Source: Ktedonosporobacter rubrisoli
Lineage (GTDB): Bacteria > Chloroflexota > Ktedonobacteria > Ktedonobacterales > Ktedonobacteraceae
Assembly: GCF_004208415.1 (NCBI RefSeq)
Contig: NZ_CP035758.1
Span: forward strand, 8,432,001-8,496,000
Direction: 5' to 3'
DNA: 64,000 bases
Positions 24,253 through 32,775 of the stretch are shown in pieces (the first letter of the stretch is position 1; every line of letters begins with the position of its first letter). A model generated the notes under the pieces. The model was given only the letters and a program-made list of their open reading frames with translations. It searched no databases and was not told the DNA's origin. A program made the position numbers and the translations under genes.

Positions 24253-25772
24253 GTACTCGACTTCGCCTGAGCTTTATCTTCTCCTGTCCTGGGCCAAAGA
24301 CACGCCTTGAAAGAGATTCTTCCTGGCTGTGCTCGCTCAAAGAAGCGGGGCAAAGACAAAATTGGAAAAGATCACAGAACCGGAACTTCCCTTACCTTGA
24401 TTCAAAAAGAGTTCAACATAGCCGGAAGGGTCGTTAGGATCGTTTGTAGAGGCTACCTGCTTTCCATTTAAACTATAGGTTTCCTGATTTCCCTTGAGCA
24501 GGATATTCATAGTGATTACGTCACTATGAGGAAACGTGCCTGTAGCCAGTTGTGAATTTTTCGTTGGAGCATCGTAGCGGACAACCTTCCAATTGTCCGG
24601 CTGAGTGGCATCGCTTGCTCGGCAGATGGAAAAGAGGTAACCTGTGCTGCCGTTTCTGTAAACATGAGCTCCCAGGCCCGCACAGCCATTGCCGCCTAGC
24701 TGGCTTGTATCGAGCTGAACGGAAACGCTGTAATCGTTAGGCAGATTGCCGTCGAACCCATAGAAGTATTCTTCATCAAAGAAACCACTGCTATTATTAT
24801 CCATAAAGAGTTGCCCGTTATCCTGGCATCTCAGGCTAAGGTTATTTTCTGCACTAAGAACGCGAGGTGGGTCCCACTCGGCTCCTCCTTTGTCACAATC
24901 GAAGCCGGGAGCGCGCGCCTCGTATGGTATTTGCCAGTGCTGGATAGATTGAGCGATATTCGGAGGTGTAATTTGCGCGGTGAGTGGTGCCAGGCTGCTC
25001 TTGTCGGGCAAAGGAACGTAGCTGAAATGCGAGAAATGCACGGAGATCGGCTGCTGATCACTCCCATTGTACATCCAGAAGCCCATGGCAAAGTTGTTGG
25101 CGAAGGTAGGGTCCGTGACTGTCGTGACCGGGCGACCATTGACACTAAAGCGCATAAGAGCACCTTCTACTTGGGCAGTGAGCGTGAAGGCTTTGAGGGG
25201 TTGAGAAAGGAAGCCTCCAGCTAAACCTTGTTCGAAATTCTCTGCGGCGCTTCCATAGCGCTCTACGGACCATTCTCCTATAGCAGAGACAGCGAAAACA
25301 TCGTAGCCGTAGGATGGATATTGGGCGTGCACGATAAGGCCAGCCCAGGCATAATCCTGGGGCGAGGTGATGCGCGCATCGACTTGCAGGCGGTAATTAT
25401 TGGGAAACTTTGTGCTTTTGTCAGCATTGGGACCGAGAAAGTAAACCTTGCTGGGCTCGAAATAGTCGCCGCTGCGCATTATCTGCAGGCCATCTTTCTG
25501 GCAGGAGAGCGTTGTGTATTTGTCCTGCACAACATTTTTTTTGTCCTGCGTATAGTATTGCTTAGCAACATCCCACTGGCCGGACCCGTGATCGCATTGT
25601 GGCCCTGGTGAGCTGGCTGTGTAACCGGGATGAGGAACCTGGGCAGGCGTAGCCGGGGCCTCGTCGCAGGCCGGGAAGAACAGGCTCAACACGAAGGTCA
25701 GTGTGAGAAGGCCAGCTAAGTGCACAGGGCTATAGCGTTGTGTAGGTTTCATCAGCAAATCCTCATTTATTG
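24253..25772. repeat. Tandem duplication unit, upstream copy
   Basis: Counterpart of 22681-24194, offset by 1578 bases over the gene. The shared 5' leader (CAGCAAATCCTCATTTATTG) and 3' flank show that the whole gene with its borders was duplicated, not just the coding region. Confidence 0.9.
24337..25752 (-). CDS. Two-domain LamG-like lipoprotein, copy B
   Basis: 471 residues, same layout as copy A and identical at most positions. Lipobox LFFPAC-D, N-half CDHGSGQWDVAKQYYTQDKK, C-half FDCDKGGAEWDPPRVLSAEN. Differences cluster in surface-type stretches. In the N-half YGNDKENFEYHLAGGYLPES becomes YGSAAENFEQGLAGGFLSQP, and in the C-half the NSSGFLYEEFFHLYDDNMPN and DNWKVVRYDAPTKNSQLA regions differ. 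That is compatible with divergence in ligand preference. It is the promoter-proximal copy, with a candidate promoter at 25869-25897. Function unknown; external, lipid-anchored. Confidence 0.75.
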   Translation of the reverse strand: MKPTQRYSPVHLAGLLTLTFVLSLFFPACDEAPATPAQVPHPGYTASSPGPQCDHGSGQWDVAKQYYTQDKKNVVQDKYTTLSCQKDGLQIMRSGDYFEPSKVYFLGPNADKSTKFPNNYRLQVDARITSPQDYAWAGLIVHAQYPSYGYDVFAVSAIGEWSVERYGSAAENFEQGLAGGFLSQPLKAFTLTAQVEGALMRFSVNGRPVTTVTDPTFANNFAMGFWMYNGSDQQPISVHFSHFSYVPLPDKSSLAPLTAQITPPNIAQSIQHWQIPYEARAPGFDCDKGGAEWDPPRVLSAENNLSLRCQDNGQLFMDNNSSGFFDEEYFYGFDGNLPNDYSVSVQLDTSQLGGNGCAGLGAHVYRNGSTGYLFSICRASDATQPDNWKVVRYDAPTKNSQLATGTFPHSDVITMNILLKGNQETYSLNGKQVASTNDPNDPSGYVELFLNQGKGSSGSVIFSNFVFAPLL

Positions 25773-26559
25773 GAAGCAGAGTTTTTATGCAGTTAGTAAT
25801 GTGATATATGCTTTGAGCCGAATAGTAAGAGTCTGAATAGATAAGCTTATAAATACCCTCAATGTCCTATTCTAATCAGTATGAGAGCTTTATACAAGTG
25901 CTTTTGGATATGAAAATTTAAGCGTGCTAAGCTAGCGAGTATAGTTTTTCGCAGCAAGGAGCTCCTCTTTTGAAGCAAGCTCCTTGCCATGGAAGAAAGG
26001 TTTATGTTGGATGTCCTCTGCTACTTTAGCCCCGTAAGTCGGGCTTAGCAGGAAGAGAGCCGCATGCCTGGAAAAGCATACACAAGTAGCAGTGCTGGTC
26101 TCGTTTCTTTCAAGCCCCGTTCCAGCAGGACGCAATCTTCTTGTGAAAAGATTTAGTCCTTTATCTGGATCGCTTTGCTCTCTTTCGCTATTGTAGCATA
26201 TCAGGAGAATAATATGCAAGGTATATTTTATCTTGTATAACGTGCAAAAAATTTAACGTCATCCTCTTAACCTCCTGATGAGAAGAAGTTGGGCTCATAA
26301 ACGTTTGCTTACTTGAACTCATTCTAGCGGGCCATGATGAAGGTATGAGCCTGATAAGTATCTCTGAAGCTCCTGTTATTGAAGGCAAAAAGCTGGTATC
26401 TCTTAAGAGAGTCCGGTGGGGAAGAAAAGAGCCGGAGGGCTACAAGAGTGCAGGACAGCTTAACTAAGTTTGATCAGGAGACCCCTTGCGCTAGCTGTAA
26501 TAGATAGAATTTGAACAGAAAGTTGGCAAACAGCCTGCTATATAGCAGCCTTTTCTATG
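25753..26559. other. 807-base gap without a recognised gene
   Basis: Contains the candidate promoter for the lipoprotein pair (25869-25897). A minus-strand open frame at 25932-26219 (95 codons) has a plausible-looking C-terminal part (SPTYGAKVAEDIQHKPFFHG) but no ribosome site and no family I recognise. It may be the relic of a lost gene. The rest is AT-rich with no clear signal. Confidence 0.4.
25869..25897 (-). promoter_or_regulatory. Candidate promoter of the duplicated lipoprotein genes
   Basis: On the minus strand TTGTAT (25892-25897), 17-base spacer, TAGAAT (25869-25874). The -10 is good, the -35 weak. It lies about 115 bases before the copy B start codon. Confidence 0.4.
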
Positions 26560-27267
26560 TTAGAGCGATAGCAAGTGCTTAACGAGATCCTGGGGGGCAG
26601 AATAAAAGGGTGCGTGTCCCGTATTAAGAGATAGGATTTTATGACAGGGGACAGTGGTATAGAAGCGCTTCTGCGAAGAAAGTGGCAACATCTGGTCACG
26701 TAGTGTCTGAATATAAATGCGCGGCATGCTGCCAAAGTTGGCCACGGTGATATGGATAGGCGTGAGCATAGGGGCAAAGGGTTCGGGCGTAATATGTCTG
26801 CGGGCATCTTCGATGTCTGAGGGGCAGCAATCGTTGTAGAGCATGTCGATAAGTTTGTCTTCGGGCAAAGTAAGGAATGTGCCCGTCGCGTCCATAACTC
26901 CTGGAGGTGGCACATGTGGGTCGCGAGCAACGGATTCGAGAAAGCTGTGGCCATTTGGTAAGAGAAAGGCCGAGAGATAAACCAGCGTTTTGATTTTTTG
27001 CGGACACGCTTCAGCAACCTCTGAAAGGACCAGGCCGGCCATTCCATGCCCAACCAGAATCACAGGCCCGCTTTGAGCTTCTACTACCTGGCACGCGCGC
27101 CTGATATATGATTCGAGCGTGACATCGAGCAGTGAAGTTTTATCTTGCCCATGTCCGGGGAGATCGAAGGCGACAGCTTTATGACCCGCCTGGCTGAGCA
27201 AGGGAACAACTTTATGCCAGCACCAACCCCCGTGCCATTCGCCATGGACGAACACGTAAGTATTCAT
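26560..27267 (-). CDS. Alpha/beta-hydrolase-fold protein lacking the nucleophile Ser
   Basis: 235 residues, the normal size for the esterase group that includes salicylate and pyrethroid esterases (YVFVHGEWHGGWCWHKVVPL opening with the HG oxyanion loop, VAFDLPGHG). At the nucleophile elbow, where active enzymes read GHSMGG, this protein reads VGHGMAG: the Ser codon is GGA. The acid (RDQMLP) and the His (NTGHAPF) are in place. It is therefore probably not a classical hydrolase; it may bind a ligand or act through another residue. AAGGAG sits six bases before the ATG. Single gene. Confidence 0.8.
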   Translation of the reverse strand: MNTYVFVHGEWHGGWCWHKVVPLLSQAGHKAVAFDLPGHGQDKTSLLDVTLESYIRRACQVVEAQSGPVILVGHGMAGLVLSEVAEACPQKIKTLVYLSAFLLPNGHSFLESVARDPHVPPPGVMDATGTFLTLPEDKLIDMLYNDCCPSDIEDARRHITPEPFAPMLTPIHITVANFGSMPRIYIQTLRDQMLPLSSQKRFYTTVPCHKILSLNTGHAPFYSAPQDLVKHLLSL

Positions 27268-27586
27268 GAACTACTCCTTATATATACTTTGCGAACAATA
27301 CCTATGTTCTATTTCAAATATGATAACAAATTTTCTAATGTTTTTTGTTAGATTTGCATTAAGATTGGTCTCTTTGCCTTCAGTGCATGAAAAAGAAAAG
27401 GCGAGGGAACGCAGTAAAGGTGAGGAATGAGAAAATGAGCAAGCACTGGGGAATTGCCTAAAATAGGTTATCTAACGTAGCTTCCAGGCAAAGAAATGGG
27501 CAGAAGCAGCCTGCGCGAGAGCAAGCCACTTCTGCCTGTTATAGAGAATTATCTATCCTAAAATAGCCTCTAAATGTTTGTAAAAC
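27268..27586. other. Intergenic region, nothing recognised
   Basis: 319 bases, AT-rich near the hydrolase start, where its promoter must lie. No gene, repeat or clear terminator is seen. Confidence 0.4.
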
Positions 27587-27820
27587 TTAGTCCCATACCC
27601 AGGAGAGAGTCTGAGCTTCCGACTGGCCTCTGGCAATCAATGTTCCGCTGGGATGTCCTGTAGTAGATACATTTGCTCTAGAGAGATCGTTATACTGGTT
27701 TGCCGTAAATGGACCCGCTGTATTGGTAGCAGAAGATAGTGCTGTCAGGCCTAGCAAGAAGGCGGCGGATAGACAGATAAGCAATGCACATAATACGAAA
27801 AATCGAGAAAAGATTTTCAT
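27587..27820 (-). CDS. Small secreted protein, unknown
   Basis: 77 residues from the ATG at 27820, chosen because AAGGGG lies five bases upstream; the frame is open 15 codons further. The N-terminus is a clear signal peptide (MKIFSRFFVLCALLICLSAA, continuing to a cleavage site after LSSA). The mature part of about 45 residues is polar (FTANQYNDLSRANV ... GHPSGTLIARGQSEAQTL) with no Cys. No family recognised. Isolated gene in a gene-poor stretch. Confidence 0.5.
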   Translation of the reverse strand: MKIFSRFFVLCALLICLSAAFLLGLTALSSATNTAGPFTANQYNDLSRANVSTTGHPSGTLIARGQSEAQTLSWVWD

Positions 27821-28437
27821 TTTGACCCCTTTCTTATTGCTCTTCATGAGCAAAGCACCATACATTATTATTTTCTGCTTGCTCTTAAGAGGGAGAAAGC
27901 TTCTCGGAAGAAGCTCTTCTCACAAAGCGAGATCTGCCTCTGAAAAGTAAGCCCTGCTCATGGATCTACGAACACAGAGTGGTACGATGAAAATGCTTCT
28001 TGATAGAGAGGGACACCGCCAATGTCGTGAAAAAAAATCCTGACGGCGACGGCTACGCAGAAAAATCCTGATAGCGCCCGGTAAGACTTTTCCGGAGTAG
28101 AACCACCACTACTCCGTTGAGCATCTTGTTCGGCCCGCTTAAGGTCTCCATGACGACCCTGTTCTGCCGAAACTAAGGTGTACCACCTATCTATGCAATT
28201 ACCCCCCTTTACATAATAAGGTCTCGCGCTGCAGATAGCTACTGTTTGTTACTCAAAATAGGTAAAATAGGATATGCTTTTGCCCATTTGAGTCCCTCTA
28301 AAATGGTAACATACCAATAGATGTATTGCAATATGTCTGGGATAGTATAGGTGAAATAGGCTTTAATTGTAGCTGTCATTTAAACAGTAGCATATTATAG
28401 AATAAGCGAGTTGTGTTGGAAGAGACAGAAATGGCAG
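27821..28437. other. Gene-poor region with short repeats and a hairpin
   Basis: 617 bases without a convincing gene. The motif AAAAATCCTGA-(C/T)-(A/G)-GCG occurs twice in close succession (about 28030-28075). A perfect 8-bp hairpin CGGAGTAG-aaccacca-CTACTCCG follows at 28093-28116. Together they look like the remains of a mobile or repeated element, but no transposase fragment is recognisable. Confidence 0.4.
28093..28116. repeat. Perfect 8-bp inverted repeat
   Basis: CGGAGTAG and CTACTCCG around an 8-base loop in a gap of more than 600 bases. No U-tract follows on either strand. Possible remnant of a mobile element or a structured RNA. Confidence 0.5.
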
Positions 28438-28766
28438 CTACTCCAACAAGAACTGGCCCTGGCCTTTGGGATGGCGCTCGCGTAAGGTGCCGCTGGGAGC
28501 GTAGTCCATAACGAGGTAGAGCGTATTGTCTGCCGAGCCGAGGTCAAAGACTCGTATGATATTTGGATGGACCAGGTGTGCAATTGTGCAGGCTTCCTGT
28601 TCAAACTTGGTAAGATCTTCGCTTAAGAGGTGCCTGGAGAGTACTTTGATGGTGGCTCGTGTGCCGAGATGAATATGCTTACCAAGATAGGCTTCGGCGA
28701 AGCATCCCCGACTAAGTTGACTCATTAAGCGATAATACCGAACTGCTGCTCGGCGTGATCTGACAT
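28438..28766 (-). pseudogene. Frameshifted, truncated Ser/Thr protein kinase
   Basis: A strong ribosome site (AGGAGG) precedes ATG 28766, which starts MSDHAEQQFG and then runs into a stop. One base away, the frame continues as YRLMSQLSRGCFAEAYLGKH, IKVLSRHLLSEDLTKFEQEA, IAHLVHPNIIRVFDLGSADN and YLVMDYAPSGTLRERHPKG, a textbook kinase N-lobe with the IKVL lysine. One base has been lost near 28735-28740. The gene then ends after the hinge: catalytic loop, DFG and the rest are absent. The glycine loop is also degraded (SRGCFAEAY). Intact paralogs in related genomes continue after HPKG, so this is a dead 5' relic. Confidence 0.75.
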
Positions 28767-29053
28767 GGCGATCTCCTCCTGATTCCACACATCCTGCATC
28801 CCCGTACGTGCGGCCTGTCCCACGCCGCGCGTAGCGTTTTCGCGATCTTGATCGTGTGACTGCTTAACTGATTATGTATTATACAGCCGGAAGAGCTTGA
28901 AGTACAGTAGCTTAGAAACGTTAGGGGGAGCTCTTGCGAAGGCAAAAAAAGTTGCTGGTGGGGCATAGCTATATTTCGGGCCAACGTGAAATATTCTGGC
29001 TATATACTGGGGATGATTAAATTGTTAACACTGTAAAAGGGTTAAAGGAAAGT

Positions 29054-30490
29054 ATGAAATCGAGCTCTGAAATGGTAGCTGACAAACAAGCTAAGCGAGG
29101 TGGAACGCTGGCACTGATTGCGCTCTGCCTTGGCTACTTTATGGTTATTCTGGATTCGACGATTGTGAATGTCGTAGCGCCCGTCCTCGAAACGCAACTC
29201 AACACGACACATATAGCCGTCCAATGGGTGATCGATAGCTACCTGTTGGTCTTTGCCAGCCTCTTGCTCACGGTCGGGGCGCTGGGCGATCGTCTGGGCA
29301 ATAAAGGCATCTTCTTGCTAGGGCTCATCGTGTTTACCGTGGCTTCGGCCCTCTGTGGCCTTGCCGCTTCTGTGGAGATATTGATAGCAGCGCGTGTGTT
29401 TCAGGGAATTGGGGCCGCGCTGCTTGTTCCTCCCTCCCTGGCCTTGCTCAACCACACCTTTGAGACGCCACAGGAGCGCGTACGCGCTATCGGGGTCTGG
29501 GGCGGCGTGGCTGGAATTGCCGCCGCGACAGGGCCGGTTGTGGGAGGCCTGCTGATCAACTGGCTGGGCTGGCGAAGCACCTTCCTGGTTAATGTGCCGG
29601 TTGGCTTGCTGGGTTTTCTGCTGACCGCGCGCTTTGTCGGAACATCGCCACGTTTAGCGCAGAGAGGCTTTGATATTCCGGCCCAGCTGGCAGGAATCGT
29701 GGCGCTGGGAACCCTTACCTTTGCCTTTAATGAGGGCAGTCATCTGGGTTGGCAGGCCTGGCCGATCTGGTCAAGCTTGCTAGTTTGTGGGCTGGCGATC
29801 GTTGCCTTTTTGCTCATCGAGCGGCGGGCAAGCAGCCCGATGCTCCCGCTGGGCCTCTTCTCTTCGGCCTCGTTCTCGGCTGCCAATATTGTTGGCGTCC
29901 TGCTCAATTTTGGCTTTTATGGTCAGCTCTTTATTATCAACCTCTTCTTTCAGCAGATCAAGGGCTATTCTCCACTGCTGACCGGCCTGGCGCTTCTGCC
30001 AGAGTCAGGGTTAGTCTGGTTTGCCTCATGGCTCTCGGGACGAGTCTCAGCGCGAGTGGGTCCGCGCGTACCAATGGTGATCGGATCGCTGATAGGGGCT
30101 GCAGGTTTTATGGTTATGTGCATAGTAGATCGCAATACGCCCTTTCTCATCACCTGTATCGCGCTGATGGGGATTGGCTTTGGGATGTCCTTTAATATGC
30201 CGGCTATGACGACAACTTGTATCGAATCGGCTCCGCGCGAGCGCTCATCGATTGCCTCGGCGGTCCTCAATGCCGGGCGCCAGGCTGGTAGCGCGCTGGG
30301 TGTAGCGCTGCTGGGCTCGCTGGTTGGTAGCATTAGCGCTTTCATTCCGGGGATGCGTGTAGCGATGATTATTGCCGGGCTGGTTTTCCTGATCGCCGCT
30401 GGGCTTTCGTTCTTTGCTGTGCGTAAAATCGAGCCTGCGAGGTCTTTTGTTGTGCAGGTAGACAAACATCCTGTTGAGCTAAAGTCATAA
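29054..30490 (+). CDS. MFS drug transporter, DHA2 (EmrB/QacA-like) family
   Basis: 478 residues with about 14 membrane helices, the size of the 14-helix DHA2 group. Helix 1 carries FMVILDSTIVNVVAPVLETQ (the DSTIVNVALP motif D1). The loop between helices 2 and 3 has GALGDRLGNKGIFLLGL (motif A), and helix 5 has GPVVGGLLINWLGWRSTFLV (motif C, antiporter signature with NVP following). It exports hydrophobic or cationic compounds in exchange for protons; substrates unknown. AAAGGAA lies just before the ATG. No regulator is adjacent on the same strand. The convergent HxlR gene downstream could be unrelated. Confidence 0.9.
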   Translation: MKSSSEMVADKQAKRGGTLALIALCLGYFMVILDSTIVNVVAPVLETQLNTTHIAVQWVIDSYLLVFASLLLTVGALGDRLGNKGIFLLGLIVFTVASALCGLAASVEILIAARVFQGIGAALLVPPSLALLNHTFETPQERVRAIGVWGGVAGIAAATGPVVGGLLINWLGWRSTFLVNVPVGLLGFLLTARFVGTSPRLAQRGFDIPAQLAGIVALGTLTFAFNEGSHLGWQAWPIWSSLLVCGLAIVAFLLIERRASSPMLPLGLFSSASFSAANIVGVLLNFGFYGQLFIINLFFQQIKGYSPLLTGLALLPESGLVWFASWLSGRVSARVGPRVPMVIGSLIGAAGFMVMCIVDRNTPFLITCIALMGIGFGMSFNMPAMTTTCIESAPRERSSIASAVLNAGRQAGSALGVALLGSLVGSISAFIPGMRVAMIIAGLVFLIAAGLSFFAVRKIEPARSFVVQVDKHPVELKS

Positions 30491-30558
30491 TGTAGCCTTC
30501 GGTCGGAGGGGCCTGTCTGGCCTATCCGGCCGCTGGTGATGGCGGAAAAGCTATGTTT

Positions 30559-30945
30559 TTAGACATCCTTCTCCTGCTTTGCTGCTTGTAACCTTATATC
30601 ATCAATCCTGTCTTTGTAAGTCTCTCCCCAATTTCTCATAGACAGAATTATCGGCTTCAATGTGGCGCCAAATTCGGTCAGCGAATATTCCACTTTCGGT
30701 GGAACCTGTTTGTAAACTTCGCGGTGTACGATACAGTCCCGTTCAAGCTCGCGGAGCTGCAAGGTAAGCATGAATTGTGTCAGTTCTGGATAAAGGCGCC
30801 GAAATTCATTGAATCTCTTTGGTCCATCTATAAGATGGTAAAGAATGATACTTTTCCATTTTCCCCCGATGACAGCCAAAGTTGTTTTGACCGGACACCC
30901 TTCCGTGGTCAGATCCACATCGTACTTGTTCCTTCGATTTCCCAA
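30559..30945 (-). CDS. HxlR-family winged-helix regulator
   Basis: 128 residues if read from the TTG at 30945 (GGGGA seven bases before). The frame is open to 31020, but that lies at or beyond the predicted transcription start. The core is [20 protein letters not shown], then [40 protein letters not shown] and [16 protein letters not shown], the full HxlR pattern. The single N-terminal Cys before the first helix corresponds to the redox-active Cys of quinone- and aldehyde-sensing relatives (YodB, HypR, HxlR). Divergent from a quinone-reductase-like gene, which it probably represses. Confidence 0.85.
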   Translation of the reverse strand: MGNRRNKYDVDLTTEGCPVKTTLAVIGGKWKSIILYHLIDGPKRFNEFRRLYPELTQFMLTLQLRELERDCIVHREVYKQVPPKVEYSLTEFGATLKPIILSMRNWGETYKDRIDDIRLQAAKQEKDV

Positions 30946-30999
30946 AGCTTTGTCCCCAATAGTTTGATTTTTAAGACTATGTAATAAAATTCTGCGTAC

Positions 31000-31028
31000 T
31001 TTGCAGATCGCAATATACACAATAATAT
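31000..31028 (+). promoter_or_regulatory. Candidate promoter of the quinone-reductase gene
   Basis: TTTGCA (31000-31005), 17 bases, TAATAT (31023-31028). Its -10 box overlaps the -10 of the divergent promoter on the other strand, so the two genes would share one control region. Confidence 0.4.
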
Positions 31029-31050
31029 AGCATCATACTACATTTTTCAA
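31022..31050 (-). promoter_or_regulatory. Promoter of the HxlR gene with imperfect palindrome in the spacer
   Basis: On the minus strand TTGAAA (31045-31050), 17 bases, TATTAT (31022-31027). The spacer contains TAGCATCATACTA (31028-31040), an imperfect palindrome TAG-n-AT-n-AT-n-CTA that would suit a dimeric winged-helix repressor. Confidence 0.55.
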
Positions 31051-31086
31051 AGTGCTGTAAGCAAAAAACAGATAGAGAGTGAAATC

Positions 31087-31893
31087 ATGAAGAAGAATGT
31101 GCTGATCGTTTATGCGCACCCCGAACCCACGTCGTTGACCCGCCAGCTCGTTGAGGTGGCTGTGCAGACTCTTCAGGAGCAAGGGCACAGAGTTATGTCG
31201 TCCGACCTCTACGGCATGGGCTGGAAGGCAGTGTTCGATGAGCGCGACTTCCCATGCCGTGCCAATCTCGACCGACTGGCGCTTATAACAGAATCGGGGC
31301 ATGCCTACTCGACTGGCCAGCAAACAGCAGACGTGGTAGCCGAGCAACAGAAGCTGCATGATGCCGACGCCTTGATACTGCAGTTTCCACTCTGGTGGTT
31401 TAGCATGCCAGCCATCCTCAAGGGTTGGGTGGAGCGGGTGTTCGCCTTTGGCCTCGCTTATGGCTACAAGGGCGAAGGTAATCGCTATCGCTACGGCGAG
31501 GGCGGCTTCGCGGGCAAGAGGGCAATTCTGGCAGTTACCGTTGGGGGACCGGAGAAAGACTATTCGCCGCGAGGCATTGACGGACCGCTAGAGCAACTGC
31601 TGTTCCATGTCACTCACGGCATGCTCTTCTTCTCAGGCATGGATGTGCTGCCTACTCATGCGACCTATGGAGCTGATCGCGCGACTGCGGCAGACGTAGA
31701 CGCGGCGAAGATAGCCTGGCGCTTACGTGTCGAGCAGCTCTTCGAGGAGGCACCTATCCCCTTCCGAAGTCAAAACGGTGGGGACTATCCAGACCGACAC
31801 ATCCTTGCAAGCGATATCGCCGTTGGGCAGAGCGGATTGATGGCCCACATTGGAGAAAAGCGCGGCGCCCGGCGTGACAAGAGCTTGATATGA
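31087..31893 (+). CDS. NAD(P)H:quinone-oxidoreductase-like flavoprotein
   Basis: 268 residues with the flavodoxin-like NQO1/KefF/MdaB fold. KKNVLIVYAHPEPTSLTRQL is the FMN/FAD phosphate-binding first loop, ADALILQFPLWWFSMPAILK is the conserved PLxWxxxPAxLKGWxDRV motif, and VFAFGLAYGY with a GGP loop follows. It is expected to reduce quinones or azo compounds by two electrons, avoiding radical formation. It lies divergent from an HxlR regulator with a Cys sensor, a known arrangement for electrophile defence. The C-terminal 60 residues (RSQNGGDYPDRHILASDIAV) extend beyond the minimal fold. Confidence 0.88.
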   Translation: MKKNVLIVYAHPEPTSLTRQLVEVAVQTLQEQGHRVMSSDLYGMGWKAVFDERDFPCRANLDRLALITESGHAYSTGQQTADVVAEQQKLHDADALILQFPLWWFSMPAILKGWVERVFAFGLAYGYKGEGNRYRYGEGGFAGKRAILAVTVGGPEKDYSPRGIDGPLEQLLFHVTHGMLFFSGMDVLPTHATYGADRATAADVDAAKIAWRLRVEQLFEEAPIPFRSQNGGDYPDRHILASDIAVGQSGLMAHIGEKRGARRDKSLI

Positions 31894-32199
31894 GGAAAAA
31901 TGAGCATGACCCACTTAGGGCCATGCTTCATTCCTTTGGCGTATTCTTTGGAGCTGGTCACTGCGTGTTCTTTGAGACGGGCACTCCATCACACATCTTA
32001 TCTTTTACGAAGATCAAAGATATAGCTCACCTGTCGAGGGCGTAAGAATGAGCTCGGGAAGCTATCCTATCGCTTAGCGTTGTTTTCGTTTCGTTCCTAC
32101 TCAAGGGCCTGGTAGCAGCTTTTTGGCCGATACATGCGTGTGAGAAGTGTAGAATCTTGTATGTCCAGGCCGTTTCAACTCAAGGCAAAGGAAGAATGT
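31894..32199. other. Intergenic region, nothing recognised
   Basis: 306 bases between two plus-strand genes, without a convincing open frame, repeat or terminator. Confidence 0.4.
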
Positions 32200-32712
32200 A
32201 TGTCACAGGATCAAAAAGATGCCGCGGGACAGGCTCTCATAAATGGTGCCCTGGCCGGCTTTGTCGCCACTATTCCAATGACTATTTTTATGCTGACCAC
32301 GCAACGCTTTCTGCCCCACGGCCAGCGCTATGAGCTGCCGCCCGAGATTATTACCAAAGACCTGGCGCGGCGCGCTGATGTGGAGCAACATATGGATAAG
32401 GGACAGATCTTAGGCGCGACCACGCTTTCGCATTTTGGCTATGGCGCAGCAATGGGCGCACTCTATGGCCTGTTGACGAAGCGTGCGTCCTCTCCTCTCG
32501 TGGGAACGCTGCGCGGCGTGCTCTTTGGCCTCGGCGTCTGGGTTGCCAGTTACCTCGGCCTGCTCCCACTGCTGCGAATGGCGGCCTCAGGTCATCGTGA
32601 GCCCGGACAGCGCAATCTCATGATGATTGTGGCTCATATTGTGTGGGGGGCTACGCTGGGCCTGGCTACTGATGGCTTGCTGCAACGAGAGGAAAGCCAC
32701 ATCCAGGGCTAA
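32200..32712 (+). CDS. DUF1440/YagU-like inner-membrane protein
   Basis: 170 residues from ATG 32200, preceded by AAGGAAG; the frame is open from 32134 but has no ribosome site there. Helices include INGALAGFVATIPMTIFMLT, FGYGAAMGALYGLL, VLFGLGVWVASYLGLLPLL and IVAHIVWGATLGLATDGLL. The pattern GxxAGxxAxxxMTxxM at the start and the HxxYGxxxGxxYG and HxxWGxxLG motifs are like DUF1440 and related small membrane proteins. Biochemical role unknown. It converges with the solute-binding lipoprotein gene across a hairpin. Confidence 0.6.
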   Translation: MSQDQKDAAGQALINGALAGFVATIPMTIFMLTTQRFLPHGQRYELPPEIITKDLARRADVEQHMDKGQILGATTLSHFGYGAAMGALYGLLTKRASSPLVGTLRGVLFGLGVWVASYLGLLPLLRMAASGHREPGQRNLMMIVAHIVWGATLGLATDGLLQREESHIQG

Positions 32713-32738
32713 TGGCATCATTGGCGCAAGCTATATCG

Positions 32739-32764
32739 GGTGCCTACCCGCAAAGGTAGGCGCC
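32739..32764. terminator. Hairpin between convergent genes
   Basis: GGTGCCTACC (32739-32748) and GGTAGGCGCC (32755-32764) pair over 10 bp with one G-U, loop CGCAAA. It sits in the 63-base gap between two convergent stop codons and could stop both transcripts, though neither strand has a U-tract. Confidence 0.5.
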
Positions 32765-32775
32765 TGGCACAAAAA

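Noticed and set aside
25932-26219. 95-codon minus-strand open frame
   Set aside because: No ribosome site, no recognised family, biased toward chance composition at its N-terminal half; mentioned only as a possible relic.
28712-28984. 90-codon frame overlapping the kinase relic
   Set aside because: Overlaps the better-supported kinase start in another frame and has no family features.
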